Part shown: positions 18,071 to 26,383 of the stretch, one piece after another | Position numbering within the stretch: the stretch's first letter is position 1 | Layout of the letters: each line of letters opens with the position of its first letter | From: an uncultured Bacteroidia bacterium | GTDB lineage: Bacteria; Bacteroidota; Bacteroidia; Bacteroidales; UBA932 | DNA: 64,000 nucleotides | NCBI GenBank assembly: GCA_902762655.1 | Contig: CACWOZ010000011.1 | Coordinates: 1 to 64,000 of the forward strand | Reading direction: 5' to 3' | Position numbers and translations under genes: made by a program | Notes under the pieces: generated by a model | The model's input: the letters and a program-made list of their open reading frames with translations, nothing else | What the model was told of the DNA's origin: nothing | The model's database searches: none

Positions 18071-20644
18071 TTAAAATTGTTGTCCTATTATGAAATGGAA
18101 CTGGCTGCCGCCATTTCTGGAATCGTCAAATCCGTAACCCCAGTCGATGCCGAGCAGACCCACCATCGGTAAGAAGATGCGCGCGCCCACGCCAGCGCTG
18201 CGTTTGATTTGGAAAGGATTGAATTTTTCGATCGAATCCCAGCAGTTTCCCCCCTCAATGAATGCGAGAGCAAAGATGGTGCTGGAGGGCTGCAGGATGA
18301 CAGGGTAGCGGAGTTCCACGGTGAATTTGTCATACACATTGCCTGCGTATGCATATCCGTTGGAATTATAACTTGTCTGTGCGTACGGAGTTAGGGAATA
18401 ATTCTCGTAACCTCGGAGAGGTATGATATCCGAGCCGTATGTGCTGTATCCCGACATTCCGTCGCCGCCGACGAGGAAGCCCTCGAACGGAGAATAACCC
18501 CAATTCTTGTTGTAGCGGCCGAGATAACCGAACTGGGCCCTGGTCATGAGGACGAGGTCACCCACGAGTTTTGTATAACTGGCTGCATTGAACTTCCACT
18601 TGTGATACTCGATCCAACGGAAGCGCTGTCCGGAAGTCCAGGTGCTGTAGTCGACATCGCGCCAGTTATCCACGGAGATCTTGTTTCCGTGAGCGTCGTA
18701 ACTGTGCCTGCGGAACAAGGAGTAAGGAGGAGTAAACTGGAGCGAGAACGAGAAATCGGATCCCATACGGGGATAAATCTGCTGGTCGGTGGAATTTCGC
18801 GTCAGGCTGAGAGTGTAACTGAGATTATGCGAAAGTCCGTCGTCGAAGAAGAAATATCCGGAATACCAGTTGGTAAGTTTATATGTCTGCCAACTGAGAC
18901 CGTTGTACAGCACGAAATAGTTGTCAGGCCACTTCAGACGATTACCCAGTGATGCCGAGAAGCCATAGATTTCCATCATGCGGTCGTGACTCAGGATCTG
19001 CAGGTAGGTGTTGGAGTTTGTCTGCCGCGTATAATAGGTGGACAGGCTCAGCGAAGTAGGTTTCTTGCCGAAGAGCCATGGCTCCACGAAGCTGGCAGAA
19101 AGCGCCGTATAGTATGTACCATTCGTCTGGAAACGGAAAGCAAGGTTCTGGGCATCCCCGAGAGGGACCGGTCTCCAGGCATTCTTCTCGAACATCCTCC
19201 TGGTAGAGAAATTGTTGAAGGACACACCGGCAGTAGCGACGAAAGTGCGGCCGCCCCATCCACCGGAAAGTTCCAACTGGCTGGACGGCTTCTCGGTGAC
19301 GTTATACACCAGGTCGACAGTGTTGTTGTTCTGGTTGGGAATCATCGAATATCCGTCCGAACTCATGATGGATTCAGGATCGAACTGGCCGAGTGATGCG
19401 ATTTCCCGGATGGAGCGCTCGAAGTCCGTCTGGCTGAACAGATTACCCGGACGGGTAAAGATCTGTCTGCGGACAACCTTCTCACTGGTTAGGTCGTTGC
19501 CGTTGATGATGATATTGTTAAGGGTGGCCTGCTTGCCTTCGGAGATACGCATCTCGACATCGACGGAGTCATTCTGGATATTGGTCTCGACAGGCGTGAT
19601 GTTAAAGAAGAGGTAACCGTTGTCACGGTACATCTTGGAGATGTCGTACTCGTTCTGCTTGCCACCTCCGTAGATGCGCTTCTCCATCGTCACGATGTCG
19701 TAGACGTCGCCGGGCTTGATGGCGAGAACCTGGTTGAGCTGATCGGCATGGTAAACGGAGTTGCCGGTCCAGGTGATATCGCGGAAATAGTATTTGTCGC
19801 CCTCCTCTACGGTGATGTCGATTCCAAGGCGGCCGGGCTCGATTGTATAGATGGAATCCTTGACGATGCGGGCATCACGATATCCGGCCTCGTTGAAGGC
19901 GCTGATCAGGGTCTTCTTGTCGTTGGGGTATTCCTTGGGGTCGAATTTCTTGGTATGGAAGAAGTTGTAGAATTTCCGCGACTTGGTCTTCTTCATGCTC
20001 CGGGCGAGTTTATAATCCTTGAGATGCTCGTTGCCTATGAAGTTGATGTCCTGCACCTTGACCTTGATACCCCTGTCAACGGCGAAATTGACGCGTATGG
20101 CCTTCCTGATTATGGTATCCTTCTCGACCTCGGCCTCTACCTTGCAGTCCAGGAAGCCCTTTTCGGCATAATACTTCTTGATGATGTCGGAAGAAGTCTT
20201 CTTGACGTAATCCGAGAATTCCCCGCCCCTGCGGAGGTTCAGCCTTTCCTGAAGATCCTTCTTTTCGCCGGATTTGACCCCGGAGAAAGACCATCTGGAA
20301 ACCCTGGGACGCTCGGACACCAATATTTTGAGAAATGCGGAGTCCCTGTCGGCGCTAAGATGGTCGATTTCCATCGACACATCCTCGAAATAGCCCTGCA
20401 GCCAGAGACGGCGCACGATGCCGGAGAGTTCCTCGCTGGGAACCGTTACCTCCATTCCTTTCTGGAGGCCGGTCAGGGAGATTATCTGACTCTCGCTGAA
20501 ATAATTGTTTCCATCTACGCTGACGCCACCGACCTTGTATTTGACGGGACGGTTATAATCGACTTCCACTCCCCCCTCCTGGGCAAACGACATGATTGCT
20601 GAAAACAGCAATGCCGACAGAGCAAATATCTTTCTGATCTTCAT
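18071..20644 (-). CDS. bamA: Outer-membrane protein assembly factor BamA
   Basis: Central Omp85-family insertase of the BAM complex, 857 residues. It has a signal peptide, an N-terminal series of POTRA domains (about 30-450), and a 16-strand C-terminal barrel ending in phenylalanine (FHFIIGQQF). The barrel carries a strand-six region resembling the VRGY-type lid motif (PLRGYENYSL). It follows uppS by 3 nt and precedes the Skp-like gene, the usual Bacteroidetes arrangement. Length is slightly above the E. coli protein, as is normal in this phylum. Confidence 0.97.
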   Translation of the reverse strand: MKIRKIFALSALLFSAIMSFAQEGGVEVDYNRPVKYKVGGVSVDGNNYFSESQIISLTGLQKGMEVTVPSEELSGIVRRLWLQGYFEDVSMEIDHLSADRDSAFLKILVSERPRVSRWSFSGVKSGEKKDLQERLNLRRGGEFSDYVKKTSSDIIKKYYAEKGFLDCKVEAEVEKDTIIRKAIRVNFAVDRGIKVKVQDINFIGNEHLKDYKLARSMKKTKSRKFYNFFHTKKFDPKEYPNDKKTLISAFNEAGYRDARIVKDSIYTIEPGRLGIDITVEEGDKYYFRDITWTGNSVYHADQLNQVLAIKPGDVYDIVTMEKRIYGGGKQNEYDISKMYRDNGYLFFNITPVETNIQNDSVDVEMRISEGKQATLNNIIINGNDLTSEKVVRRQIFTRPGNLFSQTDFERSIREIASLGQFDPESIMSSDGYSMIPNQNNNTVDLVYNVTEKPSSQLELSGGWGGRTFVATAGVSFNNFSTRRMFEKNAWRPVPLGDAQNLAFRFQTNGTYYTALSASFVEPWLFGKKPTSLSLSTYYTRQTNSNTYLQILSHDRMMEIYGFSASLGNRLKWPDNYFVLYNGLSWQTYKLTNWYSGYFFFDDGLSHNLSYTLSLTRNSTDQQIYPRMGSDFSFSLQFTPPYSLFRRHSYDAHGNKISVDNWRDVDYSTWTSGQRFRWIEYHKWKFNAASYTKLVGDLVLMTRAQFGYLGRYNKNWGYSPFEGFLVGGDGMSGYSTYGSDIIPLRGYENYSLTPYAQTSYNSNGYAYAGNVYDKFTVELRYPVILQPSSTIFALAFIEGGNCWDSIEKFNPFQIKRSAGVGARIFLPMVGLLGIDWGYGFDDSRNGGSQFHFIIGQQF

Positions 20645-20647
20645 TCC

Positions 20648-21328
20648 TTACTTTACTTTTCCATATCGCCTGTCCCGGGAAGAAAATTCTTCGAGGGCGG
20701 CCAGGAGGCTATCCTTTCTAAAATCAGGCCAAAGTGTATCCGTGAACACAAATTCGCTATACGCGGCCTGCCAGAGCAGGTAGTTGCTGATGCGCTTTTC
20801 GCCGGAAGTGCGGATGATGAGGTCCGGATCCGGGAAGCCTGCGGTTACGAGATAGGGTTCTATGCTGTTTCCGCCTTCGGCCGCCATGCGGTCCGCCGCC
20901 TGCTGGATGTCCCACTTTCCGCTGTAACTCACGAAAACTATCATGGTGAGGCCGGTGTTGCCGGCTGTCTGCTCCTCGAGATGTTTCACGGCTGCATTCA
21001 AAACGGGATCCAGACGCTCACGGTTCCCCAGCACTACGAAACGGACATTGTTGCGCATCATTGTCTCGTATTCTCCGGCCACAGCCTTGAACATGAGTTT
21101 CATAAGAGCATCCACCTCTTCCTGGGGGCGGCCCCAGTTTTCTTCGGAGAATGCGAAGAGGGAGAGATAAGGGATGCCCCATTCGGCACATGCTTCTGTA
21201 ATCGCGCGGACGCTCTCAATGCCTTCTGCATGTCCGAAAGCGCGTTCCTTGCCGCGTTCCTTGGCCCAGCGGCCGTTTCCATCCATAATGATGGATATGT
21301 GTCGGGGTAATTTTTCCGGAAGACGCAT
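20648..21328 (-). CDS. uppS: Isoprenyl transferase (undecaprenyl diphosphate synthase)
   Basis: cis-Prenyltransferase making the C55 carrier lipid for peptidoglycan and surface glycans; 226 residues. The catalytic motif IIMDGNGRWAKERG holds the essential aspartate. The conserved regions LSLFAFSEENWGRP and the C-terminal RTSGEKRISNYLLWQ are all present. It is slightly shorter than E. coli UppS but complete. It is coupled to nadK (1 nt gap) and bamA (3 nt gap). Confidence 0.96.
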   Translation of the reverse strand: MRLPEKLPRHISIIMDGNGRWAKERGKERAFGHAEGIESVRAITEACAEWGIPYLSLFAFSEENWGRPQEEVDALMKLMFKAVAGEYETMMRNNVRFVVLGNRERLDPVLNAAVKHLEEQTAGNTGLTMIVFVSYSGKWDIQQAADRMAAEGGNSIEPYLVTAGFPDPDLIIRTSGEKRISNYLLWQAAYSEFVFTDTLWPDFRKDSLLAALEEFSSRDRRYGKVK

Positions 21329-21329
21329 A

Positions 21330-22148
21330 TCAATCTACTGTATTTCTGACATCCTGCCCCCAGAAGAAACGGGATTTGAGGGCATCGATAAAGTTCGACT
21401 TACCCAGGCTGACACGCCTGAGAGGAAATGGAGCGGCGCAAGCATGCACCACCGTGCCGCATGGGACGCGGTAACTGCGGTTGTCCAGACTCAGGACCAT
21501 GCTGCCGCTGCGTGGTTTGCCACAAAGCTCTACGGTGGCATCTTTCGGCACAACAAGTGGGCGAAGATTGAGGTTATGCGGGGCCACAGGAGTGATGATG
21601 AGCACCGAGGCGGCAGGCAGGCAGATAGGCCCCCCGGCGCTGAGGCTGTATGCTGTAGAACCGGCGCTGGTGGCGACCAGCAGGCCGTCCGACCAGTAGG
21701 TAGGAAGCGGATTGCCGTTAACCTTCACATCTACTCCCAGCATGGCGGGAGTGTCGCGGTGAAGGCTCACTTCATTAATAGCATATGGCCAGAATCCGGG
21801 GATATCGACATCTTCACATTCCACCTTCAGCATGTCGAGTTCTTCCACCCCCCATTTGCCATTCAGGATTGCCTCGACGGCATCATCCGGCGAATTCGCC
21901 GCGAGAAAACCCATACGGCCGAAATTAATGCCGAGTATGGGAACGCCAGCCTCGCAGACACGGTGCGCCGCGCTGAGGAAGGTGCCGTCCCCGCCGAAAC
22001 TCAGGACCATGGCAGTTCCCTCCTGGCAGGATCCGCTGCTCAGGATTTCATAAAGGTCCACCCCCCCGGCTTTCAGGCTGGCCAGGAGATTCTCTATCCG
22101 CACATCTCCCTTGAGGGTTTCTTTCTTTATGTAATATCCTATTTTCAT
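21330..22148 (-). CDS. nadK: NAD kinase
   Basis: Phosphorylates NAD to NADP in the cytoplasm; 272 residues. The GGDGT motif is seen in SFGGDGTFLSAAH, followed by the family motifs NFGRMGFLA and NEVSLHRD. The glycine-rich STAYSLSAGGPI region and ITPVAPHNLNLRPLVVP close the C-terminal domain. It is the first gene of the nadK-uppS-bamA-ompH run, with a -7 box 9 nt from its start codon, and is divergent from pdxJ. Confidence 0.96.
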   Translation of the reverse strand: MKIGYYIKKETLKGDVRIENLLASLKAGGVDLYEILSSGSCQEGTAMVLSFGGDGTFLSAAHRVCEAGVPILGINFGRMGFLAANSPDDAVEAILNGKWGVEELDMLKVECEDVDIPGFWPYAINEVSLHRDTPAMLGVDVKVNGNPLPTYWSDGLLVATSAGSTAYSLSAGGPICLPAASVLIITPVAPHNLNLRPLVVPKDATVELCGKPRSGSMVLSLDNRSYRVPCGTVVHACAAPFPLRRVSLGKSNFIDALKSRFFWGQDVRNTVD

Positions 22149-22157
22149 TTTAACCTA

Positions 22158-22165
22158 CAAATTTA
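22158..22165 (-). promoter_or_regulatory. -7 promoter box of nadK operon, 9 nt from start codon
   Basis: TAAATTTG on the minus strand. Only 9 nt separate it from ATG 22148, so little or no leader is expected. Confidence 0.5.
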
Positions 22166-22196
22166 ACATTTATTTACGATTTTCAGCGGTTTTTGC

Positions 22197-22204
22197 TACT
22201 TTTG
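22197..22204 (+). promoter_or_regulatory. -7 promoter box of pdxJ, 7 nt from start codon
   Basis: TACTTTTG fits TAnnTTTG. ATG 22212 follows after 7 nt. It is divergent from the nadK promoter 32 nt away. Confidence 0.5.
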
Positions 22205-22211
22205 TATCATT

Positions 22212-22925
22212 ATGACAAAGTTGAGCGTCAACATCAACAAGATTGCAACCCTGCGCAATGCGCGCGGGGGCAATATGCCGGATGTGACACTGGCTGCACT
22301 GAATTGCGAAAAATTCGGTGCACAGGGAATCACGGTCCATCCGAGGCCCGACGAAAGACACATCCGATACAGCGATGTGCGCGCCATCCGTCCCCTGCTC
22401 AAGACCGAGTTCAACATAGAAGGCAACCCCACCCCCCAATCCTTCCGCGACCTGGTATTGGAGGTCGTCCCGGACCAGGTTACCCTCGTCCCCGACGCAC
22501 ACGATGCGATCACATCGAATGCCGGCTGGGATACCATAGCCAACAAGGAATTCCTGAGCAGCCTGTGCAGTCTTTTCCACACTAAAGGGATAAGGGTTTC
22601 CATCTTCATCGACCCCAAACCAGAAATGGCAGTTGCCGCCAAGGCCTGCGGCGCAGACCGCGTCGAACTATACACCGAGGCCTATGCCGCAGGATATCAT
22701 GCCGGACGCGAGGCAGCCATCGCACCTTATCTCCGCACGGCGGAAGCAGCAAAGGATGCCGGACTTGGACTGAATGCCGGGCATGACCTCAATCTGGACA
22801 ACCTGGCATATTTCATCCGCACCATTCCCTGGACCGACGAGGTTTCCATCGGGCACGCCATCATCTGCGATGCACTCTATCTTGGGCTGGAGAATACTAT
22901 AAAGGAGTACTTGGCACGGATTTAG
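22212..22925 (+). CDS. pdxJ: Pyridoxine 5'-phosphate synthase
   Basis: Final ring-closing step of DXP-dependent vitamin B6 synthesis; 237 residues forming a TIM barrel. Family motifs visible are [17 protein letters not shown] at the N-terminus, [12 protein letters not shown] (phosphate/substrate contacts), [12 protein letters not shown], and the C-terminal [17 protein letters not shown]. Transcribed divergently from nadK. An independent promoter box precedes the following ompH-like lipoprotein gene. The product would supply PLP for enzymes such as the PatB-like lyase. Confidence 0.96.
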   Translation: MTKLSVNINKIATLRNARGGNMPDVTLAALNCEKFGAQGITVHPRPDERHIRYSDVRAIRPLLKTEFNIEGNPTPQSFRDLVLEVVPDQVTLVPDAHDAITSNAGWDTIANKEFLSSLCSLFHTKGIRVSIFIDPKPEMAVAAKACGADRVELYTEAYAAGYHAGREAAIAPYLRTAEAAKDAGLGLNAGHDLNLDNLAYFIRTIPWTDEVSIGHAIICDALYLGLENTIKEYLARI

Positions 22926-22936
22926 AATTATTTCCT

Positions 22937-22944
22937 TATCTTTG
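22937..22944 (+). promoter_or_regulatory. -7 promoter box of the OmpH-like lipoprotein gene
   Basis: TATCTTTG, 40 nt upstream of ATG 22985, giving an ordinary leader of about 35 nt. Confidence 0.5.
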
Positions 22945-22984
22945 CAAGTTATTACACATTCGAAAACAATATAAAAACAGCAAT

Positions 22985-23596
22985 ATGAAGAAAATCGCTC
23001 TCATCCTCAGCGCCGCAGCTTTCGTACTGGCCGCTGTTTCTTGCAACAATGCAAAAACCACTGAAACCGCCACCGACGGTGCCACAGCAAGTGAAGGTCC
23101 CGCAGCAGGCGCTATCGTATACTTCAACCTGGACCGCGTCCTCGAAGAGTACGACATGGCCAACGACCTCCGTTCCGTAGTGGAAACCAAAGTTGGCAGC
23201 ATCCAGCAGGAAATCAACCGCCGCGGAAGCAAACTCGAGAAGGATGTAAAGTCCTTCCAGGACAAGATCGACAAGGGCCTCCTCACCCGCAGCGTGGCAG
23301 AAGTCCAGGGCCAGAAACTCCAGGAGCAGCAGAACAATTTCCAGCAGTATGCAGCCCAGAAGCAGCAGGAGATGGCCGAGGAGCAGCAGGTTATGCTCAA
23401 CCAGATAGCAGATGCCATCAAAACCTGGCTCGATGAGTACAATGCCGAGAAGAAATATGCCATGATCATCAGCACCCAGGGTGCGGTCCTTCCTGCTCCC
23501 GTTGCCACTGCCGATCCTGAACTCGACATCACCGACGACATTCTCGAAGGCCTCAACGCTGCATACGTGAAGACCAAGGCAAAGGAGAACAAGTAA
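22985..23596 (+). CDS. OmpH/Skp-like lipoprotein
   Basis: 203 residues. A lipoprotein signal peptide ends at the lipobox LAAVSC (Cys20), so the protein should be membrane-anchored rather than soluble. The mature part has an Ala/Thr-rich linker, then the OmpH fold: the strand AGAIVYFNLDRVLEEY, a long Gln-rich coiled coil (about 75-140), and a terminal strand. It is about 15 residues longer than the soluble paralog at 17492-18058. A periplasmic chaperone tethered to a membrane is plausible. It precedes a glycosyltransferase by 1 nt, a neighbour with no obvious shared function. Confidence 0.87.
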   Translation: MKKIALILSAAAFVLAAVSCNNAKTTETATDGATASEGPAAGAIVYFNLDRVLEEYDMANDLRSVVETKVGSIQQEINRRGSKLEKDVKSFQDKIDKGLLTRSVAEVQGQKLQEQQNNFQQYAAQKQQEMAEEQQVMLNQIADAIKTWLDEYNAEKKYAMIISTQGAVLPAPVATADPELDITDDILEGLNAAYVKTKAKENK

Positions 23597-23597
23597 T

Positions 23598-24722
23598 TTG
23601 AGAACGGCAATCCTGTCTGCGTTCCACCCCTTCAGAGGAGGTATCGCCCAGTTCAACGGAAACCTCTATCTCGAACTGGGAAAGACAGCGGACGTGAAAG
23701 CCTTCAATTATTCCCGGCAGTATCCGGGATTCCTCTTCCCCGGCAAGACACAGTACGTCTCTGCCGGGGATAATTCTTTCCCCATCCCATCCGATGCCGT
23801 ACTCGACACGGCCAACCCCCTGAACTGGCCATCAGCCGCCAGCAAGATACGCCGCTGGCAGCCGGACCTGCTTCTTATGCGATATGTGATGCCGTACTTC
23901 GCCCCATCGCTGGGCTACGTCGCACGCAGGCTCAAGGGCAGTTCCTGCAAGGTGGTGGCCATCGCCGACAACATCATCCCCCACGAGAGGCATATTATTG
24001 ACAAGCCCTTCACGAAATACTTCCTGAGCGGGCTGGACGGATGCGTCACACTCTGCGACGCAGTTGCGGAAGATTTGCGGAAATGGGCCCCGGACCTCCC
24101 GTCAAAGGTCATCTTCCATCCCCTCTACTCCCATTTCGGAGATAAGCTCCCCCGGGAAGAAGCCGAGCGCAAGCTGGGGCTGGCCCCGGGCATGAAGAAT
24201 CTGCTGTTTTTTGGCCTGATTCGGGAGTACAAGGGCCTGGACATACTTCTGAAAGCCTTTGACACCCTCCCGGGAGACTATCAGCTGATAGTTGCCGGAG
24301 AATGCTACGGGCCGTTCGACAGATATCAGGAGGCCATAGATGCGTCCCCGGCAAAAAGCAGGATACACCTGTTCCGCCACTACATCGACGATGCCGATGT
24401 CAAAATTTATTTCTCGGCCGCCGACCTGACGGTCCTTCCCTATCGCAGCGCCACCCAGAGCGGAGTCAGTTCCGCTTCGTACCATTTCGAAGTACCCATG
24501 ATAGTGACCGCGGTTGGAGGCCTGAAGGAAACCATCGGAGATACAGGCACGGGACTTGTTGCAGATAAAGTGGATGCGGAGAGCGTGGCGGAGAAGATAC
24601 AGGATTATTTCGCCGATGCTTCGCTGAGGGAAAAGTGCGTTGCAAGTATACGGCGGGAGCGGGAGCGGCTGTCATGGTCCGGCTTCTCGCAAGAATTGCT
24701 TAAATTTGCAGACGAATTATGA
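23598..24722 (+). CDS. Glycosyltransferase, family 4 type
   Basis: GT-B-fold glycosyltransferase, 374 residues. The N-terminal glycine loop is FHPFRGGIAQFNGNL. The C-terminal nucleotide-sugar domain starts with LLFFGLIREYKGLDILLKAF and includes the donor-site region SGVSSASYHFEVPMIVTAVGGLKE with the conserved glutamates. The start is TTG 23598, 1 nt after the preceding stop; no ATG lies near the conserved N-terminus. The donor and acceptor are unknown; no polysaccharide locus is adjacent, so a single housekeeping glycan step is possible. Confidence 0.88.
   Translation: MRTAILSAFHPFRGGIAQFNGNLYLELGKTADVKAFNYSRQYPGFLFPGKTQYVSAGDNSFPIPSDAVLDTANPLNWPSAASKIRRWQPDLLLMRYVMPYFAPSLGYVARRLKGSSCKVVAIADNIIPHERHIIDKPFTKYFLSGLDGCVTLCDAVAEDLRKWAPDLPSKVIFHPLYSHFGDKLPREEAERKLGLAPGMKNLLFFGLIREYKGLDILLKAFDTLPGDYQLIVAGECYGPFDRYQEAIDASPAKSRIHLFRHYIDDADVKIYFSAADLTVLPYRSATQSGVSSASYHFEVPMIVTAVGGLKETIGDTGTGLVADKVDAESVAEKIQDYFADASLREKCVASIRRERERLSWSGFSQELLKFADEL
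24701..24708 (+). promoter_or_regulatory. -7 promoter box inside the glycosyltransferase 3' end
   Basis: TAAATTTG, 10 nt before ATG 24719 of the LysM gene. It is an internal promoter candidate that would also allow a near-leaderless transcript. Confidence 0.4.
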
Positions 24723-26383
24723 GTAAGAAATTGATTGCTGTCATATTCCTGGCTGTCTCGCTGGCCTGCACTCAGGCTGCAGCACAGCAATATCAGGCGC
24801 CCGAGGTAAAGATTTCGCAGGACAAGGTGAGGGTGAACGGAAAGAGTTATTATGCTCACGTCGTGACCGAGAAGCAGACCCTGTTCTCGATCAGCAAGGC
24901 TTACAGTGTGAGTCTGCAGGATATTTACGATGCCAATAAGAATCTCGATCTGGAGAATGCCGGGCTAAAGGTAGGGCAGGTGATTTTTATCCCGACATCG
25001 CCCTCGGCATCGCACACAACTGAAAAAGCTGCCCAGGAGCAGTCCGCAGCATCCAATCAGCCCGCCAGCACCTACGTGGTGGTGCCGTCTCCTGCGGAGA
25101 CTGGTTCCAGCGCCCCTGTGGAGCCTGTTATTCCGGAGAAAAAACCGGCAAAAGATAAAAAGGATTCCGGCAGCGCGCTTGACCGTTGGCTTTATCCCGG
25201 CAAGTACCGCACATCTACCGGTTCAGAAGGAAATGCACCCTCTTCCGCGTCGCTTCGCGACCCTGTACGGGAAAATGCTCCAGAGGGTGCATTTCCTTCT
25301 GAACCCGACACGTTAGCAGCAAGGTCTGATTCCAGCGCATTTGTGCTGGACATCCCGCAGACGATCAAGGTCGCAATGGTCCTGCCCTTTACCAGCAGCA
25401 AACTCTCTGACAATACCGTCGATTTCTATACGGGAGCACTCCTCGCCGCACGCGATTACGGGCGCGCCGGTATTTCCGTGGATATAGATGCCATTGACGT
25501 GCGCGACAGCGCAACCATCAGCCCTGCAACACTGGGGGCGTATGATGTCATCATCGGTCCTATCACTTCGAAAGATATGGATGTCCTGCTGGACAAGTGC
25601 CCCGAAGGCAAGTTCGTCATCTCCCCTCTCGACCCTCATGCCGCAGCCTTGGCAAAAGACGCACCCTCGATCCAGGCGCCCACTCCTACGGCACTTCAGA
25701 ATCAGGATATAGTTAACTGGGCCATCCAAGACATGATGCCCGGCGACAGTCTTGTGCTGATAACCTCCAAGGGAGCTCCCCTTTCAGAGGGCAGCAAGTG
25801 TATAGTTGAAGCACTTAAGGAATCCGGAGTCAAATATCATACAATCAGTTACGGGATTCTGGAGGGTCTTTCGATACAGAAGGCATTCGAGTGGCACTAC
25901 AGTGCTAACGGAACTACCCGCTACATAATTGCAGCCGACGACGAATCGTTTGTGAACGATGCCGTACGCAACGTAAACCTGATGCTTTTCAAGAAGCATG
26001 ACGTGGCCCTCTACGCGCCTTCGCGCATACGTTCATTCAATATGATCGAGACCGAGTACCTGCACAGTGTGAACACACACATCAGCGCAGCATATTTCAC
26101 CGATTTCAATACGAAGAAGGTCAGTGATTTCATCATGACTTACAGGGCGCTCTACAACGTGGAGCCCAACCAGTTTGCTTTCCATGGCTATGACACTATG
26201 AGCTGTTTCATTACCCTTTGCCACAAATTCGGCCGCCAGTGGGCAAAGGCGCTCGACAACTTCAGTAATTACGGTCTCCAGACCAACTTCCGCTTCGTGC
26301 GGGAAGAAGGAAACACAGGATTCGTGAATACGGCTGTTCGCCGTGTAGTCTACACGCCTGATTATCAGATAGTTTTACAGTAA
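24719..26383 (+). CDS. LysM-domain protein with periplasmic-binding-protein-like domain
   Basis: 554 residues, exported by a signal peptide (FLAVSLACTQAAAQQ). One LysM module (about 45-95, HVVTEKQTLFSISKAYSVS to VGQVIFIP) should bind peptidoglycan. It is followed by a Pro/Ser-rich linker and, from about residue 215 (IKVAMVLPFTSS), a type-1 periplasmic-binding-protein fold like amino-acid or LppC/LpoA-type receptors. The linker at about residues 168-196 is encoded by a perfect palindrome (25220-25305), so that part looks inserted. The ATG overlaps the glycosyltransferase stop by 4 nt. Its 3' end overlaps convergent recN by 9 nt. A role in cell-wall synthesis control is inference. Confidence 0.85.
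   Translation: MSKKLIAVIFLAVSLACTQAAAQQYQAPEVKISQDKVRVNGKSYYAHVVTEKQTLFSISKAYSVSLQDIYDANKNLDLENAGLKVGQVIFIPTSPSASHTTEKAAQEQSAASNQPASTYVVVPSPAETGSSAPVEPVIPEKKPAKDKKDSGSALDRWLYPGKYRTSTGSEGNAPSSASLRDPVRENAPEGAFPSEPDTLAARSDSSAFVLDIPQTIKVAMVLPFTSSKLSDNTVDFYTGALLAARDYGRAGISVDIDAIDVRDSATISPATLGAYDVIIGPITSKDMDVLLDKCPEGKFVISPLDPHAAALAKDAPSIQAPTPTALQNQDIVNWAIQDMMPGDSLVLITSKGAPLSEGSKCIVEALKESGVKYHTISYGILEGLSIQKAFEWHYSANGTTRYIIAADDESFVNDAVRNVNLMLFKKHDVALYAPSRIRSFNMIETEYLHSVNTHISAAYFTDFNTKKVSDFIMTYRALYNVEPNQFAFHGYDTMSCFITLCHKFGRQWAKALDNFSNYGLQTNFRFVREEGNTGFVNTAVRRVVYTPDYQIVLQ
25220..25305. repeat. 86-bp palindromic element inserted in frame in the LysM gene
   Basis: Perfect 24-bp inverted arms at 25220-25243 and 25282-25305 flank a 38-nt centre, which holds its own small hairpin (GTCGC-TTC-GCGAC at 25249-25261). 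The frame stays open across it. Confidence 0.9.
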
